A DNA stretch of 64,000 nt from JBJMLO01 sp045805265 (GCA_045805265.1 JBJMLO010000011.1:558001-622000); one strand, 5' to 3'. Shown: positions 1 through 8,770, counted from the first letter of the stretch. The notes: a model not told the origin generated them from the letters alone. Translations and numbers: made by a program.

Positions 1-30
1 GTCGACGAACAGGACGCGCTTCTTGCCCAC
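1..30 (-). CDS. Start of a further gene of the larE operon (partial, possibly LarC)
   Basis: The reverse strand reads GTG then GKKRVLFVD before the window ends. The GTG shares its first base with the last base of the TAG stop of the NIL-domain gene, so the two are translationally coupled. The short beta-strand ending in Asp fits the N-terminus of LarC, the nickel-insertion protein of the LarBCE pathway, which usually begins with a similar strand followed by a GISGDM-type motif. Only ten residues are visible, so LarC is a guess from context. Other Rossmann or receiver-type starts would look the same. Confidence 0.4.
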   Translation of the reverse strand, partial: MGKKRVLFVD

Positions 31-275
31 TACCCCTCCCCGAGGCGCTCCACGGTGATGCCCTTCTCCGCCAGCCAGGCCACCGCGTCGGCGACCTGAG
101 CCTCCGAGCCCGCGATCTCCAGGATGATCCAGGCGAATCGCTCGTCGACGTTCGCGCCGCGGATGTTCGTCACGACGTCGAACCGCCGTCCCAGCTCGTG
201 GATGACGGGCTCGTCGATCAGGTGCTCCGGGAAGGTCAGGTGGAACCGGGGTCCGCCGGGCCGGGCCTCGCTCAC
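30..275 (-). CDS. NIL-domain protein
   Basis: An 81-residue stand-alone NIL domain, the ferredoxin-like ligand-binding fold best known from the C-terminus of the methionine ABC transporter ATPase MetN. Recognisable segments are the FPEHLIDEPVIHELGRRF start, the central DERFAWIILEIAG strand and the C-terminal WLAEKGITVERLG helix-strand. The GTG start overlaps the larE stop by 4 bp (GTGA), and the stop touches the start of the next gene, so all three are one operon. Free NIL domains often accompany sulfur or methionine metabolism genes. A role as a small-molecule or sulfur-carrier binding partner of LarE is inference. Confidence 0.8.
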   Translation of the reverse strand: MSEARPGGPRFHLTFPEHLIDEPVIHELGRRFDVVTNIRGANVDERFAWIILEIAGSEAQVADAVAWLAEKGITVERLGEG

Positions 276-1105
276 GCCGGCGGGGCTCCCGGCGTCCCCG
301 GCGGGTTCATGCTCCCCGACCGGAATCCCTCCAGGTCCACCGTGACGTACCGGTAGCCGAGTCCCCGTAGCGCCTCGACCACCCGTTCCCGCACACCGGG
401 CGACACCAGGCGGGCGACCTCGTCGGCCTCCACCTCGACCCGGGCCACCTCGCCGTGCACCCGCACACGGACCTGGCGGAAGCCGAGGTCCTTCACCGCG
501 CGCTCCGCCCGACCCACCCGCGACAGGTCCTCCACCGTGATCCTCACTCCGTGCTCGATCCGCGACGACAGGCAGGCGGATGCCGGCTTGTCCCAGGTCG
601 GCAGGCCCAGGTCGAGCGCAGCCCGGCGGACCTCCGCCTTGGTCATTCCCGCCTCAACGAGGGGATGGCGGACGGCGTGCTCGCCGGCGGCCCGGAGCCC
701 CGGCCGCCAGTCGCCCAGGTCGTCGACGTTGGCCCCCGAGACGACCGCCGGAAGGTCCTCCTCGACGGCGATCCGCCCCAGGACGTCGTACAGCTCGGTC
801 TTGCAGTGGTAGCAGCGGTCCGCGCCGTTCGCGACGTAGCCCTCTCGCTCGACCTCGTGGGTTCGCACGGCCCGGTGGCGGACGCCGATCAGCGCGGCCA
901 CCTCCCGGGCCTCCCGGAGCTCGCCGGGCGGCAGCGACGGCGAGACCGCCGTCACGGCCAGCGCGCGATCGCCCAGGGCCCGGGCGGCCACGGCGGCGAC
1001 CAGGGCGGAGTCCGTGCCGCCGGAGAACGCCACCACGGCGCCGCCGGTCGACGCCAGCACGGCGTGCAGCCGCTCCAGCTTCACCGAGGCCGAGGTCACC
1101 ACCAT
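272..1105 (-). CDS. larE: ATP-dependent sacrificial sulfur transferase LarE
   Basis: 277 residues, usual for LarE, which adenylates pyridinium-3,5-biscarboxylate mononucleotide and donates sulfur from its own cysteine to build the nickel-pincer cofactor. The PP-loop SGGTDS is at residues 28-33, CYHCKTELY at about 98-106, and the sacrificial cysteine context PASACLSSR has Cys near 178. The carboxy-terminal domain is intact. Downstream come a NIL-domain protein and the start of another gene that may be larC. LarE homologues can also serve other sulfur-insertion reactions, so the exact substrate is not fixed by sequence. ATG start at 1105. Confidence 0.93.
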   Translation of the reverse strand: MVVTSASVKLERLHAVLASTGGAVVAFSGGTDSALVAAVAARALGDRALAVTAVSPSLPPGELREAREVAALIGVRHRAVRTHEVEREGYVANGADRCYHCKTELYDVLGRIAVEEDLPAVVSGANVDDLGDWRPGLRAAGEHAVRHPLVEAGMTKAEVRRAALDLGLPTWDKPASACLSSRIEHGVRITVEDLSRVGRAERAVKDLGFRQVRVRVHGEVARVEVEADEVARLVSPGVRERVVEALRGLGYRYVTVDLEGFRSGSMNPPGTPGAPPA

Positions 1106-1154
1106 GCCGACGATTCTTGCACGCGCCGCCGACAGGCCGCCCCGCCCGGCGGGC

Positions 1155-2501
1155 TCAGCCCGTCCCCGGGCGCGGACCGGGACCGGCCATGCGCGGCCCC
1201 TCGCAGTCCGTCCGGAGCGGCACCGGGTCCGGCGCCCGCGGGGCGCGCGAGAAGTCGAACGCCTCGCTCAGGTCGCTCGCCGACCGGTCCCTGCGCGTCA
1301 GCTTCGGCAGCCCCCAGTTCCACTCGATGAACTCGAGCACGGAGGAGAACTCCCCCGCGGTGTGGTCGACGTAGCCCTCCCGGGCATAGGGCGAGATCAC
1401 GAGGAGCGGGACGCGCATCCCGAACCCGTACCGGTCGATCTGCGGCGGCACGACGTGGTCGTAGAACCCGCCCCAGTCGTCCCAGGTCAGGAAGATCGCC
1501 GTGTCCTTCCACATCGGGCCCCGCATGATCGCGTTCACCACCTGGGCGGTCCAGTTCTCGCCCCAGCACAGGCTGTACTCGGGATGGTCGGACAGCTGAT
1601 ACCGAGGGGTAACCCACGTCACGGGGGGCAGCCGGTTCGCGTGGATGTCGTCGATGAGCTGGTCCGTTGGGAACACGTGCTGCTGCCACTGGTTCGTCTC
1701 CCGGACGTGCCGGATCGCGTCGTACGCGGACCAGATGTAGCCCTGCTGGATGTAGGACGCCGCGTAGTAGGCCCACGGGATGGCGGCCCGGTTCAGCAGG
1801 TCGCCCTCCGTGCGGATATCGAAGCACGGCGGCACGCTCGAGACGTAGCCCTCCTCGTTCACGACGTCGACGGTCTGGCCGGGGCGGGCGTCGCAGCCCC
1901 ACACCTTGCGGAACCCGCTCCCGGCCTGGATCACCGCCTGGGGGTCGGGCCGGGGGTTGTCGTGCGCGCCCGCCGACTGCGCGGCGATCGTGAACAGGTG
2001 GTTGGGGAACGACGGCCCGTTGGCCGAGGCGAAGAACCGGTCGGCCAGGACGAATCGCTCGGCCCACCGCCAGTAGATCGGCACATCGGTCCGGACCGCC
2101 TCGGTGTAGGCCGCCCGCCTCGCGAACGGGCCGTATCCGAACCCGTCCATGGCCCCGCCGTGATAGTCGGCCAGGGCCCGGGCGTAGCTGTGGTCGAGGT
2201 CCCGGGGGAGCCGCTGGGGGATGCCCCGGGTCAGCGGAACGGTCCGCCCGTCCATTCGGCCGGTGGTCGTCCCGTCGGCGCCGGGAAACAGGCCGAACAG
2301 CTGGTCGAAGGTGCGGTTCTCCTTCACCAGGAACACGACGTGCTTGATCGGCGTTCGGGTCGGGAAGCTCGCCACGTCGACGCCGGGCGGGCGCGGCTGG
2401 GGGTGGCGGTTCGACCAGTTCAGGCCCACTGTCGCGGCCAGCAGGGCCACCCCGAGGGCTCCCACGACGATCCGTGCCCAGGCTTCGCTCCGGCCCCGCA
2501 T
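1155..2501 (-). CDS. Secreted/anchored phosphoesterase (phospholipase C / acid phosphatase AcpA family)
   Basis: 448 residues with one N-terminal hydrophobic segment (about residues 11-24) that can act as signal peptide or anchor. The body is the alkaline-phosphatase-like phosphoesterase fold: HVVFLVKENRTFDQLFG near the start supplies the metal-ligand Glu-Asn region, followed by FFASANGPSFPNH and the late LTWDDWGGFYDHV metal-binding segment and VPLLVISPYAR. These proteins hydrolyse phosphate esters or phospholipids outside the cytoplasmic membrane. Substrate cannot be told from sequence. The gene lies alone, with a hairpin upstream that separates it from the preceding gene. Confidence 0.88.
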   Translation of the reverse strand: MRGRSEAWARIVVGALGVALLAATVGLNWSNRHPQPRPPGVDVASFPTRTPIKHVVFLVKENRTFDQLFGLFPGADGTTTGRMDGRTVPLTRGIPQRLPRDLDHSYARALADYHGGAMDGFGYGPFARRAAYTEAVRTDVPIYWRWAERFVLADRFFASANGPSFPNHLFTIAAQSAGAHDNPRPDPQAVIQAGSGFRKVWGCDARPGQTVDVVNEEGYVSSVPPCFDIRTEGDLLNRAAIPWAYYAASYIQQGYIWSAYDAIRHVRETNQWQQHVFPTDQLIDDIHANRLPPVTWVTPRYQLSDHPEYSLCWGENWTAQVVNAIMRGPMWKDTAIFLTWDDWGGFYDHVVPPQIDRYGFGMRVPLLVISPYAREGYVDHTAGEFSSVLEFIEWNWGLPKLTRRDRSASDLSEAFDFSRAPRAPDPVPLRTDCEGPRMAGPGPRPGTG

Positions 2502-2547
2502 CCGCCGGGGAGTCTACGGGCGCGGATCGGATCGGGCCGGACAAGAA

Positions 2548-2579
2548 TGAGGACCCCGACGGGGGCGCCGAGGTCCTCA
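2548..2579 (-). terminator. Hairpin after the GyrI-like gene
   Basis: Perfect 8-bp stem TGAGGACC / GGTCCTCA around a 16-base GC-rich loop, between the stop at 2653 and the next start at 2501 on the same strand. No T-run follows, so it is only terminator-like. Confidence 0.4.
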
Positions 2580-2652
2580 CAACCTCCAGGGAGGGGGGTT
2601 GCACCTGTTTTTCGACGCGGGTCGGAGGATGGTTCGGCCCGACCGGGGATTC

Positions 2653-3117
2653 TCACCCGGAGAACGGATATCCCACTTCCGTCTTCCAGTTCGCCGGGTC
2701 CGGGTCGTCCCGGGGGCCGGTCCAGTACACCTCCCAGGGCGGGCCGGCGGCCTGCTTGCCCCGCCCACGGAGCCATTCCTCGACCGCCCGGTGAGCCTCC
2801 GCGATGGAGTCGTACGACCCGTGGTGCCAGGTCACGGCCGCCATCGTGGCGCCCAGCTCACGACCCGTGACCCGTCCCGACGTGGGGATCGGCTCGCCGA
2901 GCGGGAACCCGATCTCCATGTCCACCGAGTCCTCGGTGTAGGCGTGGAAGATCCCGAACGCCGGCCCCTCCGGCCGCGTCCCGGCGTTCACGATCTCGGC
3001 ATCGACCTCCGGCAGCACCTCGCCGAACGTCGCTCCCATCTCGTCCGGCGCCGCGGTGACCCGAACGGTCGCCACGTACCGGTCCGACAGGTCCTTCACC
3101 TCGATCTCGTAGGCCAT
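2653..3117 (-). CDS. GyrI-like / effector-binding-domain protein
   Basis: 154 residues. The start chosen is the ATG at 3117, preceded by a good ribosome-binding site (GAAGGAG) and followed by AYEIEVKDL. The fold is the SHV-type effector-binding domain of the AraC/MerR activators and GyrI: an N-terminal strand pair (VKDLSDRYVATVRVTAA), a GIFH core, and the signature WHHGSYDSIAEAHRAVEEWL followed by EVYWTGP. It has no DNA-binding domain, so it probably binds a cationic or hydrophobic small molecule, or shields a target protein. Ligand unknown. Confidence 0.8.
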   Translation of the reverse strand: MAYEIEVKDLSDRYVATVRVTAAPDEMGATFGEVLPEVDAEIVNAGTRPEGPAFGIFHAYTEDSVDMEIGFPLGEPIPTSGRVTGRELGATMAAVTWHHGSYDSIAEAHRAVEEWLRGRGKQAAGPPWEVYWTGPRDDPDPANWKTEVGYPFSG

Positions 3118-3423
3118 CGCCCTCGCTCCTTCGATCCCTTCGAGGCGCCTCGGGGAACATTCCCCGTCGCGCCGCGACTCAGGCGCCCGGCGAACCCTCG
3201 CCTCGGAGGTGGGGCGGCAGCGCGTCGAACCAGGAGAGCACCGCACGCTCGTATTCGATCCCGAACTGCGGGGTGGAACGGGCGTAGACGTCTGAGCCGT
3301 CGGGGGACATCCGACCCGGCCCGGAGGCTCGATACGCCGCAGCCGCGGGCCTCACGCCGAACGAGAAGTTTCCGGGCCGCGCAGCCTTCCGGGGGGCCGC
3401 AGACTTGTCCTCGTGATGGCGGC
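3118..3423. other. Intergenic region between divergent genes
   Basis: 306 bases separate the GyrI-like gene from the ECF sigma gene. A possible 43-residue reverse-strand ORF (3179-3310) contains the segment PQFGIEYERAVLSWFDALP, which looks protein-like, but it has no ribosome-binding site and no family I recognise. It may be a remnant. Promoters for both neighbours must lie here; none is clear enough to mark. Confidence 0.4.
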
Positions 3424-3927
3424 GTGAGGATCGATCGCGAGTTCCTGGAGTTCTACGAGCGGGAGTTCGGGCCGGTGCACCGGACCGTGTACCTGCTCTG
3501 CCGGAACACGGACATCGCCGAGGAAGCGGCACAAGAGGCGTTCGTGCGGGCACTGGAGCGGTGGGGCCGGCTGGGGAACCAGCCCTGGGTGGGCGGATGG
3601 GTGACGACGACCGCCATGAACCTGGCGCGCCGGGCCCTCCGCCGCCGGCCCCCGGTTCCGGCCGACGACTCCGGCGACGGCTCGAGCGCCGACGCCGCGC
3701 TCGACGCGGTGCACCTGTGGCGCTCCGTGTCCCGGCTCCCGCTCCGGCAGCAGCAGGCGCTCGTCCTGCACTACCGGCTGGGGTTCCCGACCGCGGACGT
3801 TGCCGCCGCCATGCGGTGCGGCGAGTCGGCCGTCCGTGGCTACCTGACCCGCGCCCGGACCGCGCTGCGGGCCTCGTTCTCCGAGGAGGATCTCGATGGA
3901 GCACGACCGAATCGCCACACTCCTTAG
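3424..3927 (+). CDS. ECF-type RNA polymerase sigma factor
   Basis: 167 residues from GTG 3424. Region 2 shows FLEFYEREFGPVHRTVYLLC, then DIAEEAAQEAFVRALERWGRL (core-binding helices) and the WVTTTAMNLARRALRR segment. Region 4 shows LPLRQQQALVLHYRLGFPTADVAAAM and SAVRGYLTRARTALR, the -35-reading helix-turn-helix. The stop lies inside the next gene (32-base overlap), so the two are co-translated and the next protein is the likely regulator of this sigma factor. The GTG has only a weak ribosome-binding site; no better in-frame start exists nearby. Confidence 0.88.
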   Translation: MRIDREFLEFYEREFGPVHRTVYLLCRNTDIAEEAAQEAFVRALERWGRLGNQPWVGGWVTTTAMNLARRALRRRPPVPADDSGDGSSADAALDAVHLWRSVSRLPLRQQQALVLHYRLGFPTADVAAAMRCGESAVRGYLTRARTALRASFSEEDLDGARPNRHTP

Positions 3928-4807
3928 CTCGACGCCTCCGGGGCTCCCGGAGGCCCACGCGGACGCCGGGGCGCTGCTCCGCCGGTTCCGGCGGCGGCGG
4001 GTCGGGCGGCTGATCGCGTCGTCGGTCGCGGCGACCGTGGCCGCGCTGGGTCTGGTGGTCCCCCTGGCGCTGCTGGCGGGCGTGGGGTCCCACTCCTCCG
4101 GTCACCGCCCGACCGGTGGCTCGATCGCCACCCGGCCTTCCCCGGTCCCGCCAACGAGCGGGTCCGGCGCGGGGATGCCCGACGTCGGGCGGTTCACCTG
4201 CACCACCGACGGCGTCGAGGTGGGCACCCCGGAGTTCGCCGTGCAGCCGGACGGACCTCATCTGCACGTCGACAACCCGGCCAGCGACGCCTCGCTCGTG
4301 CTGACACGAACCACCCCCTCCGGGCGCTTCCCCGTCGACCTGAGCTCCGGTGGCGCCACGGACACCGTGGAAGCGTTCCTCGCTCCAGGCAACTACCTCG
4401 CGAGCTGCGAGAGCACGGCGGGCACCGAAGGGGACGGCGCCCGCCAGGCGACGGCCGGTGTCCCCGTCCGGGTAGCGAACCCGGACGGGATCTGGGTCGA
4501 CCCGACGCTGGATTGCGCGGCCACGACGCGGGCGGCGGTCCTCTCCGCGCCCGACGTCACCGTCGCGACCCGCGACGACGTGCCAGCCGTGATCCGGACG
4601 TCCGTGGTCGGAATCGAGGACGCCGACGAGATCTCGCAGGCCGCCTATCCCGAGAGCGACCAGGAAATCACGTTCCTCGTTCGCCGGGGAGGCACGGCCG
4701 TGGCGGTCGTGCGGGTCCTGGGCCGGTCGCTTCCCATCTCTCGGCCGGGTCTGGACGTGGTGGCCTGCAGCGAATCGGGGATCGCCGCCGGCCAGCAGGT
4801 CCGGTAG
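3896..4807 (+). CDS. Putative anti-sigma-like single-pass membrane protein
   Basis: 303 residues. A short basic cytoplasmic N-terminus (about 40 residues, RRFRRRRVGRL) leads to one transmembrane helix at roughly 42-62. A Ser/Pro/Thr-rich linker and an extracytoplasmic domain of about 210 residues with several cysteines follow. The topology and 32-base overlap with the ECF gene are typical of sigma regulators, though no zinc-binding anti-sigma motif is seen. No family recognised for the outer domain. Confidence 0.65.
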   Translation: MEHDRIATLLSSTPPGLPEAHADAGALLRRFRRRRVGRLIASSVAATVAALGLVVPLALLAGVGSHSSGHRPTGGSIATRPSPVPPTSGSGAGMPDVGRFTCTTDGVEVGTPEFAVQPDGPHLHVDNPASDASLVLTRTTPSGRFPVDLSSGGATDTVEAFLAPGNYLASCESTAGTEGDGARQATAGVPVRVANPDGIWVDPTLDCAATTRAAVLSAPDVTVATRDDVPAVIRTSVVGIEDADEISQAAYPESDQEITFLVRRGGTAVAVVRVLGRSLPISRPGLDVVACSESGIAAGQQVR

Positions 4808-4824
4808 GCCGGTCGGGCCGTCAC

Positions 4825-6093
4825 ATGACGATCTCGTACTCGCGCAGCCGTCTCGTCCTCGCCCTCGTCGTCGTCGTCGTGCTCGCGGCCTGCACGTCGC
4901 GGGTATCGACGCCGAGCCGGCCGGCAACTCCGGTCGCCCAACCCACGCCCGCGGCGGCCGTGGCGGGCGGGCCGCCGGCGACGCCTGTCGACGCGGTCCG
5001 AGCGATCGTCGACGCCCTCCGGGACCACGCGGTGGTAGCGCTGGGCGAGTCACACAACCTCGCGAATGCGGGCGAGTTCTACGAGTCCCTCGTTCGGAGC
5101 GACGCCCTCGCGGCTGCCGCCGACGACGTCGTCGTGGAGTTCGGGAACGCCCGGTATCAGGCGCTGGTAGACCGCTACGTCTCGGGCCGGCCGGTGGCGT
5201 GGTCGAGGGTTCGTCGGATCTGGCAGGACACGACCCAGGTCGGGGCGTGGGACGCCCCGATGTACGCGCGCTTCTTCACCTCAATCCGGGCCGCGAACGA
5301 GCGCCGTCCCCCGTCGCACCGGATCCGGGTCCTCCTCGGCGACCCGCCCATCGACTGGAGGGGCGTGCACACCAGGGCCGAGACCCAGAAGTATCTCGCG
5401 GGCCGGGAGGCGTTCATGGCCCGGGTCATCGAGCACGAGGTCATCGCCGAAGGGGAACACGCGGTGGTCATCGCCGGGCTCGCGCACCTCGAACGTCCGA
5501 CGGCGCCGGCCCCGCAGCAGAACGTGACACAGCGGCTCGACAGCAGCGACCCGGGATCGACGTACGTCGTGGCGGTGCATCTCGGGTTCCCGCGGGAGGA
5601 ATGGGAGCAACGGCTGGCAGCGTGGCCCGTCCCGTCGATCGCGGCGATCCGGGGCACGTGGATCGGGAACCTACCGAAGGGCGAGGGCCACGCGCGGGAC
5701 GCGCTGGACGCCGTCCTCTACCTGGGCCCGCCGGACTCGCTGCGCCTGTCGATCCCGCTGCCCAGCGTCTACCGGGTCGAGGGCTACTGGCGCGCACTGC
5801 GACACCGGTGGGGGCTCGAGGGATTGGGTCCGTTCAGCGCGGCGGCCCTGTTCCGCGACTTCTCCGGCGCGGTCTACCCCGGAGCGTTCAGCCCGCAGGG
5901 GATTCAGGCGACCGAGGAGTTCGCCGCGTGCATGCGGGCGCACGGCGTCGGGGCGTTCCCCGACCCGCAGTTCCAGTACGACGCTGTCGGCTTCTACGGT
6001 CCCGGTATCCAGCGGGTCCGCCACGATCCGGATTTCGCGGCCGCCCAGCGGGCGTGCTTCGCCGAGCCGGACGAGGCCTCGGCGCCCGCCTGA
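4825..6093 (+). CDS. Lipoprotein with ChaN/erythromycin-esterase-like domain and C-terminal cysteine motif domain
   Basis: 422 residues from ATG 4825. The signal peptide ends in the lipobox LAAC, so it is anchored outside the membrane. The central domain contains VVALGESHNLANAGEFYESLV, VVVEFGN and a later VVIAGLAHLE: the GE-S-H and H pattern of the ChaN/TraB/erythromycin-esterase superfamily. The last ~65 residues, with EFAACMRAHGVGAFPDPQF and DPDFAAAQRAC, match the short module seen in many actinobacterial lipoproteins. The combination is unusual. Function unknown; metal or haem binding, or esterase, are possibilities. Confidence 0.7.
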   Translation: MTISYSRSRLVLALVVVVVLAACTSRVSTPSRPATPVAQPTPAAAVAGGPPATPVDAVRAIVDALRDHAVVALGESHNLANAGEFYESLVRSDALAAAADDVVVEFGNARYQALVDRYVSGRPVAWSRVRRIWQDTTQVGAWDAPMYARFFTSIRAANERRPPSHRIRVLLGDPPIDWRGVHTRAETQKYLAGREAFMARVIEHEVIAEGEHAVVIAGLAHLERPTAPAPQQNVTQRLDSSDPGSTYVVAVHLGFPREEWEQRLAAWPVPSIAAIRGTWIGNLPKGEGHARDALDAVLYLGPPDSLRLSIPLPSVYRVEGYWRALRHRWGLEGLGPFSAAALFRDFSGAVYPGAFSPQGIQATEEFAACMRAHGVGAFPDPQFQYDAVGFYGPGIQRVRHDPDFAAAQRACFAEPDEASAPA

Positions 6094-6143
6094 AGGAGAC
6101 CCTCCCCGGCCGTCGACCCGGCTCCGTCGCGATCGGGGCACGA

Positions 6144-6175
6144 ATCGGGCCCCGGCCGGTTCGCCGGGGCCCGAT
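6144..6175. terminator. Bidirectional terminator-like hairpin
   Basis: Perfect 13-bp stem (ATCGGGCCCCGGC pairing with GCCGGGGCCCGAT) with a 6-base loop, between two convergent genes (stops at 6093 and 6205). No T-tract. Confidence 0.6.
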
Positions 6176-6204
6176 CGCTCTGCTCGCGAGCCTTCGCAGT
6201 CGAC

Positions 6205-6963
6205 CTAGCTCAGGTGCTCGCAGCTCGTGTGGCCCTCCACGTTGACGCACGTGTCGTCCCCGGGACCGCCGTCCGCGAAGTCGCTGTCGCCGGCGCCGCC
6301 GTCGATGTGGTCGTTGCCCACGTCGCCCCGGAGGACGTTGTCGACCCCCGGTCCACCGAAGATGAAGTCGTTCCCTCCGCCTCCGTCGACGTGCGAATTC
6401 CCTGAGTTGGCGCCCTCGTCCCCGGCCTGGCCGTAGAGGTGGTCCACGCCGTCGTCACCGTCGATGGTGTCCCCGGTGTCACCACCCTTGATGACGTTGG
6501 CGCTGTCGTTGCCCTCGAGGGTGTCGTGGAACGGCCCCCCGACGAGGTTCTCGATCCCGGAGACCGTGTCGGATCCGCCTGCGTTCACCGTGATCGTCGT
6601 CGATCCGCTGTTCGGCAGATGAGCGTTGATCGACCCCGGAGCCGAGATGTACGACCAGGTGTCGAGGCCGGTCCCGCCGGCGATCTTGTCGTTGCCATTG
6701 CCCCCGTCGATGACGTCGTTCCCCGAGCCGCCGCACAGCTTGTCGTTGGCGCCGAAGCCGAAGATCTTGTCGTTGCCCCCCAGCCCGTTGATGACGTCGA
6801 TCCCGGCGGTGCCGTTGATGGTGTCGTTCCCCGAGGTGCCGTCCTTCGTCGTCGCCGAGCCGAGGCACGAGGCCCCCGCCTGTGCCGGGACCGCAAGGAT
6901 CACGACCAGCCCCGCCACCAGGGCGAGCGAACCGAATGCCGCGGCCAGCTTGAATCGCCGCAT
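6205..6963 (-). CDS. Secreted RTX-type calcium-binding repeat protein
   Basis: 252 residues. The ATG at 6963 is preceded by GGGGAGGATTCC. A signal peptide ends near VPAQAGA. The rest is hemolysin-type nonapeptide repeats of the GGxGxDxUx kind, for example GLGGNDKIFGF, GGSGNDVIDGG, GNGNDKIAGG and GGPGDDTCVN. They form a parallel beta-roll that folds on calcium outside the cell. A non-repetitive spacer (STTITVNAGGSDTVSGIENL) sits in the middle. There is no catalytic domain, so it is probably structural or surface-associated. Confidence 0.85.
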   Translation of the reverse strand: MRRFKLAAAFGSLALVAGLVVILAVPAQAGASCLGSATTKDGTSGNDTINGTAGIDVINGLGGNDKIFGFGANDKLCGGSGNDVIDGGNGNDKIAGGTGLDTWSYISAPGSINAHLPNSGSTTITVNAGGSDTVSGIENLVGGPFHDTLEGNDSANVIKGGDTGDTIDGDDGVDHLYGQAGDEGANSGNSHVDGGGGNDFIFGGPGVDNVLRGDVGNDHIDGGAGDSDFADGGPGDDTCVNVEGHTSCEHLS

Positions 6964-7138
6964 GGAATCCTCCCCTTCCTCCCCCTGCCACCCGAGCCCC
7001 TGCTCGAGCCCGGGGGCACCGTACGGCGCGGCAAGCCGCGGCGCAAGCGAACCCCCGCATTTCGTCCCCAAAACGAACGGAACCCCGGCGAAATCTCGCC
7101 AGGGCTCCGTCGCTTCGGTGCCGGTGCCGCTGAAGGAC

Positions 7139-8770
7139 CTAGAAGTCCATGTCCCCGCCGCCCATGCCGCCGCCACCGGGCATGGGTGGCTGGGCCTTCT
7201 CGGGCTTGTCGGCGACGACGGCCTCGGTCGTGAGGAACAGCGCCGCGATGGACGCGGCGTTCTGCAGCGCCGAACGGGTCACCTTCGCGGCGTCGACGAT
7301 GCCGGTCTTGAACATGTCGACGTAGCCCCCGTTGGACGCGTCCAGGCCGTGGGCGTTCTTCAGCGACCGAACCTTCTCGATCACCACGCCGCCCTCGAGG
7401 CCGGCGTTGAAGGCGATCTGCTTGATGGGCTCCTCGAGGGCCCGCCGGACGATGTTCGCCCCGGTGAGCTCGTCGCCCTCCAGGTCGACCTTGTCGAGCG
7501 CCTTCTGCGCGGTCAGCAGCGCCACGCCACCGCCGGGCACGATGCCCTCCTCGACGGCCGCCTTCGTGGTCTGCACGGCGTCCTCGATGCGGTGCTTCTT
7601 CTCCTTCAGCTCGACCTCGGTGGCCGCTCCGACCTTGATGACCGCCACGCCGCCGGACAGCTTCGCCAGCCGCTCCTGGAGCTTCTCGCGGTCGTAGTCC
7701 GAGTCGGTCTTCTCGATCTCGGCCTTGATCTGGTTGACCCGGCCCTTGATCTGCTCGGCGTCGCCCGACCCCTCGACGACCGTGGTGTCGTCCTTGGTCA
7801 CGACGAACTTCCGGGCCTGGCCCAGGAGGTCCAGCGAGGTGTTCTCGAGCTTGAGCCCGACCTCCTCGGAGATGACCTGGCCGCCGGTCAGGATCGCGAT
7901 GTCCTGGAGCATGGCCTTGCGACGGTCCCCGAACCCGGGGGCCTTCACCGCGACCGACTTGAACGTCCCACGGATCTTGTTGACCACGAGCGTGGCGAGC
8001 GCCTCGCCCTCCACGTCCTCGGCGATCACCGCGATGGGCTTGCCCGTCTGCATGACCTTCTCGAGCACCGGCAGCAGGTCCTTCACGGCCGAGATCTTCG
8101 AGTTCACCAGCAGGATGTAGGCCTCCTCGAGGACCGCCTCCATCCGCTCCGGGTCGGTCACGAAGTACGGCGAGATGTAGCCCTTGTCGAACCGCATGCC
8201 CTCGACCAGGTCGAGCTCCATGCCGAACGTGTTCGACTCCTCGACGGTGATCACGCCGTCCTTGCCGACCTTGTCCATGGCCTCGGCGATCTGCTGGCCG
8301 ATCTCGGGGTCGCCCGCGGAGATCGACGCGACGTGCGCGATCTGGTCGGGCGTCTCGATGTCCTTGGACTGGATCTTGATGCTGTCGACCGCGAAGTCGA
8401 CGGCCCGCTCGATGCCGCGCTTCAGCGACATCGGGTTGGCGCCGGCGGCCACGTTACGCAGGCCTTCCTTGACCATCGCCTGCGCGAGGACCGTCGCCGT
8501 GGTGGTGCCGTCACCGGCCACGTCGTCGGTCTTCTTCGCGACCTCCTTGACGAGCTCGGCGCCGACCTTCTCCATCGGGTCCTCGAGCTCGATCTCCTTG
8601 GCGATCGATACGCCGTCGTTGGTGATCGTGGGTGCGCCCCACTTCTTCTCGAGGACGACGTTGCGGCCCTTGGGGCCGAGCGTGATCTTCACGGCATTGG
8701 CCAGCTGGTCCATGCCCCGCTCGAGCGCCCGCCGCGCGTCTTCCTCGAAGGTGATGAGCTTGGCAGCCAT
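7139..8770 (-). CDS. groEL: Chaperonin GroEL (60 kDa, Hsp60)
   Basis: 543 residues, full length. ATG at 8770 begins MAAKLITFEEDARRALERG. The nucleotide-binding signature GDGTTTATVLAQAM is near residue 87, and the apical and equatorial segments are complete. The C-terminus is a Gly-Met tail (PGGGGMGGGDMDF). It forms the double-ring folding chamber with GroES, but no groES lies next to it here, as is common for the second or detached groEL of actinobacteria. A strong promoter and CIRCE operator lie 78-138 bases upstream, so transcription is under HrcA. Confidence 0.98.
   Translation of the reverse strand: MAAKLITFEEDARRALERGMDQLANAVKITLGPKGRNVVLEKKWGAPTITNDGVSIAKEIELEDPMEKVGAELVKEVAKKTDDVAGDGTTTATVLAQAMVKEGLRNVAAGANPMSLKRGIERAVDFAVDSIKIQSKDIETPDQIAHVASISAGDPEIGQQIAEAMDKVGKDGVITVEESNTFGMELDLVEGMRFDKGYISPYFVTDPERMEAVLEEAYILLVNSKISAVKDLLPVLEKVMQTGKPIAVIAEDVEGEALATLVVNKIRGTFKSVAVKAPGFGDRRKAMLQDIAILTGGQVISEEVGLKLENTSLDLLGQARKFVVTKDDTTVVEGSGDAEQIKGRVNQIKAEIEKTDSDYDREKLQERLAKLSGGVAVIKVGAATEVELKEKKHRIEDAVQTTKAAVEEGIVPGGGVALLTAQKALDKVDLEGDELTGANIVRRALEEPIKQIAFNAGLEGGVVIEKVRSLKNAHGLDASNGGYVDMFKTGIVDAAKVTRSALQNAASIAALFLTTEAVVADKPEKAQPPMPGGGGMGGGDMDF

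Noticed and set aside
3179..3310. 43-residue reverse-strand ORF
   Set aside because: Some protein-like character, but no ribosome-binding site and no known family. Left as part of the intergenic description.
6163..6204. Second possible terminator right after the 13-bp hairpin
   Set aside because: No stem longer than a few bases could be drawn.
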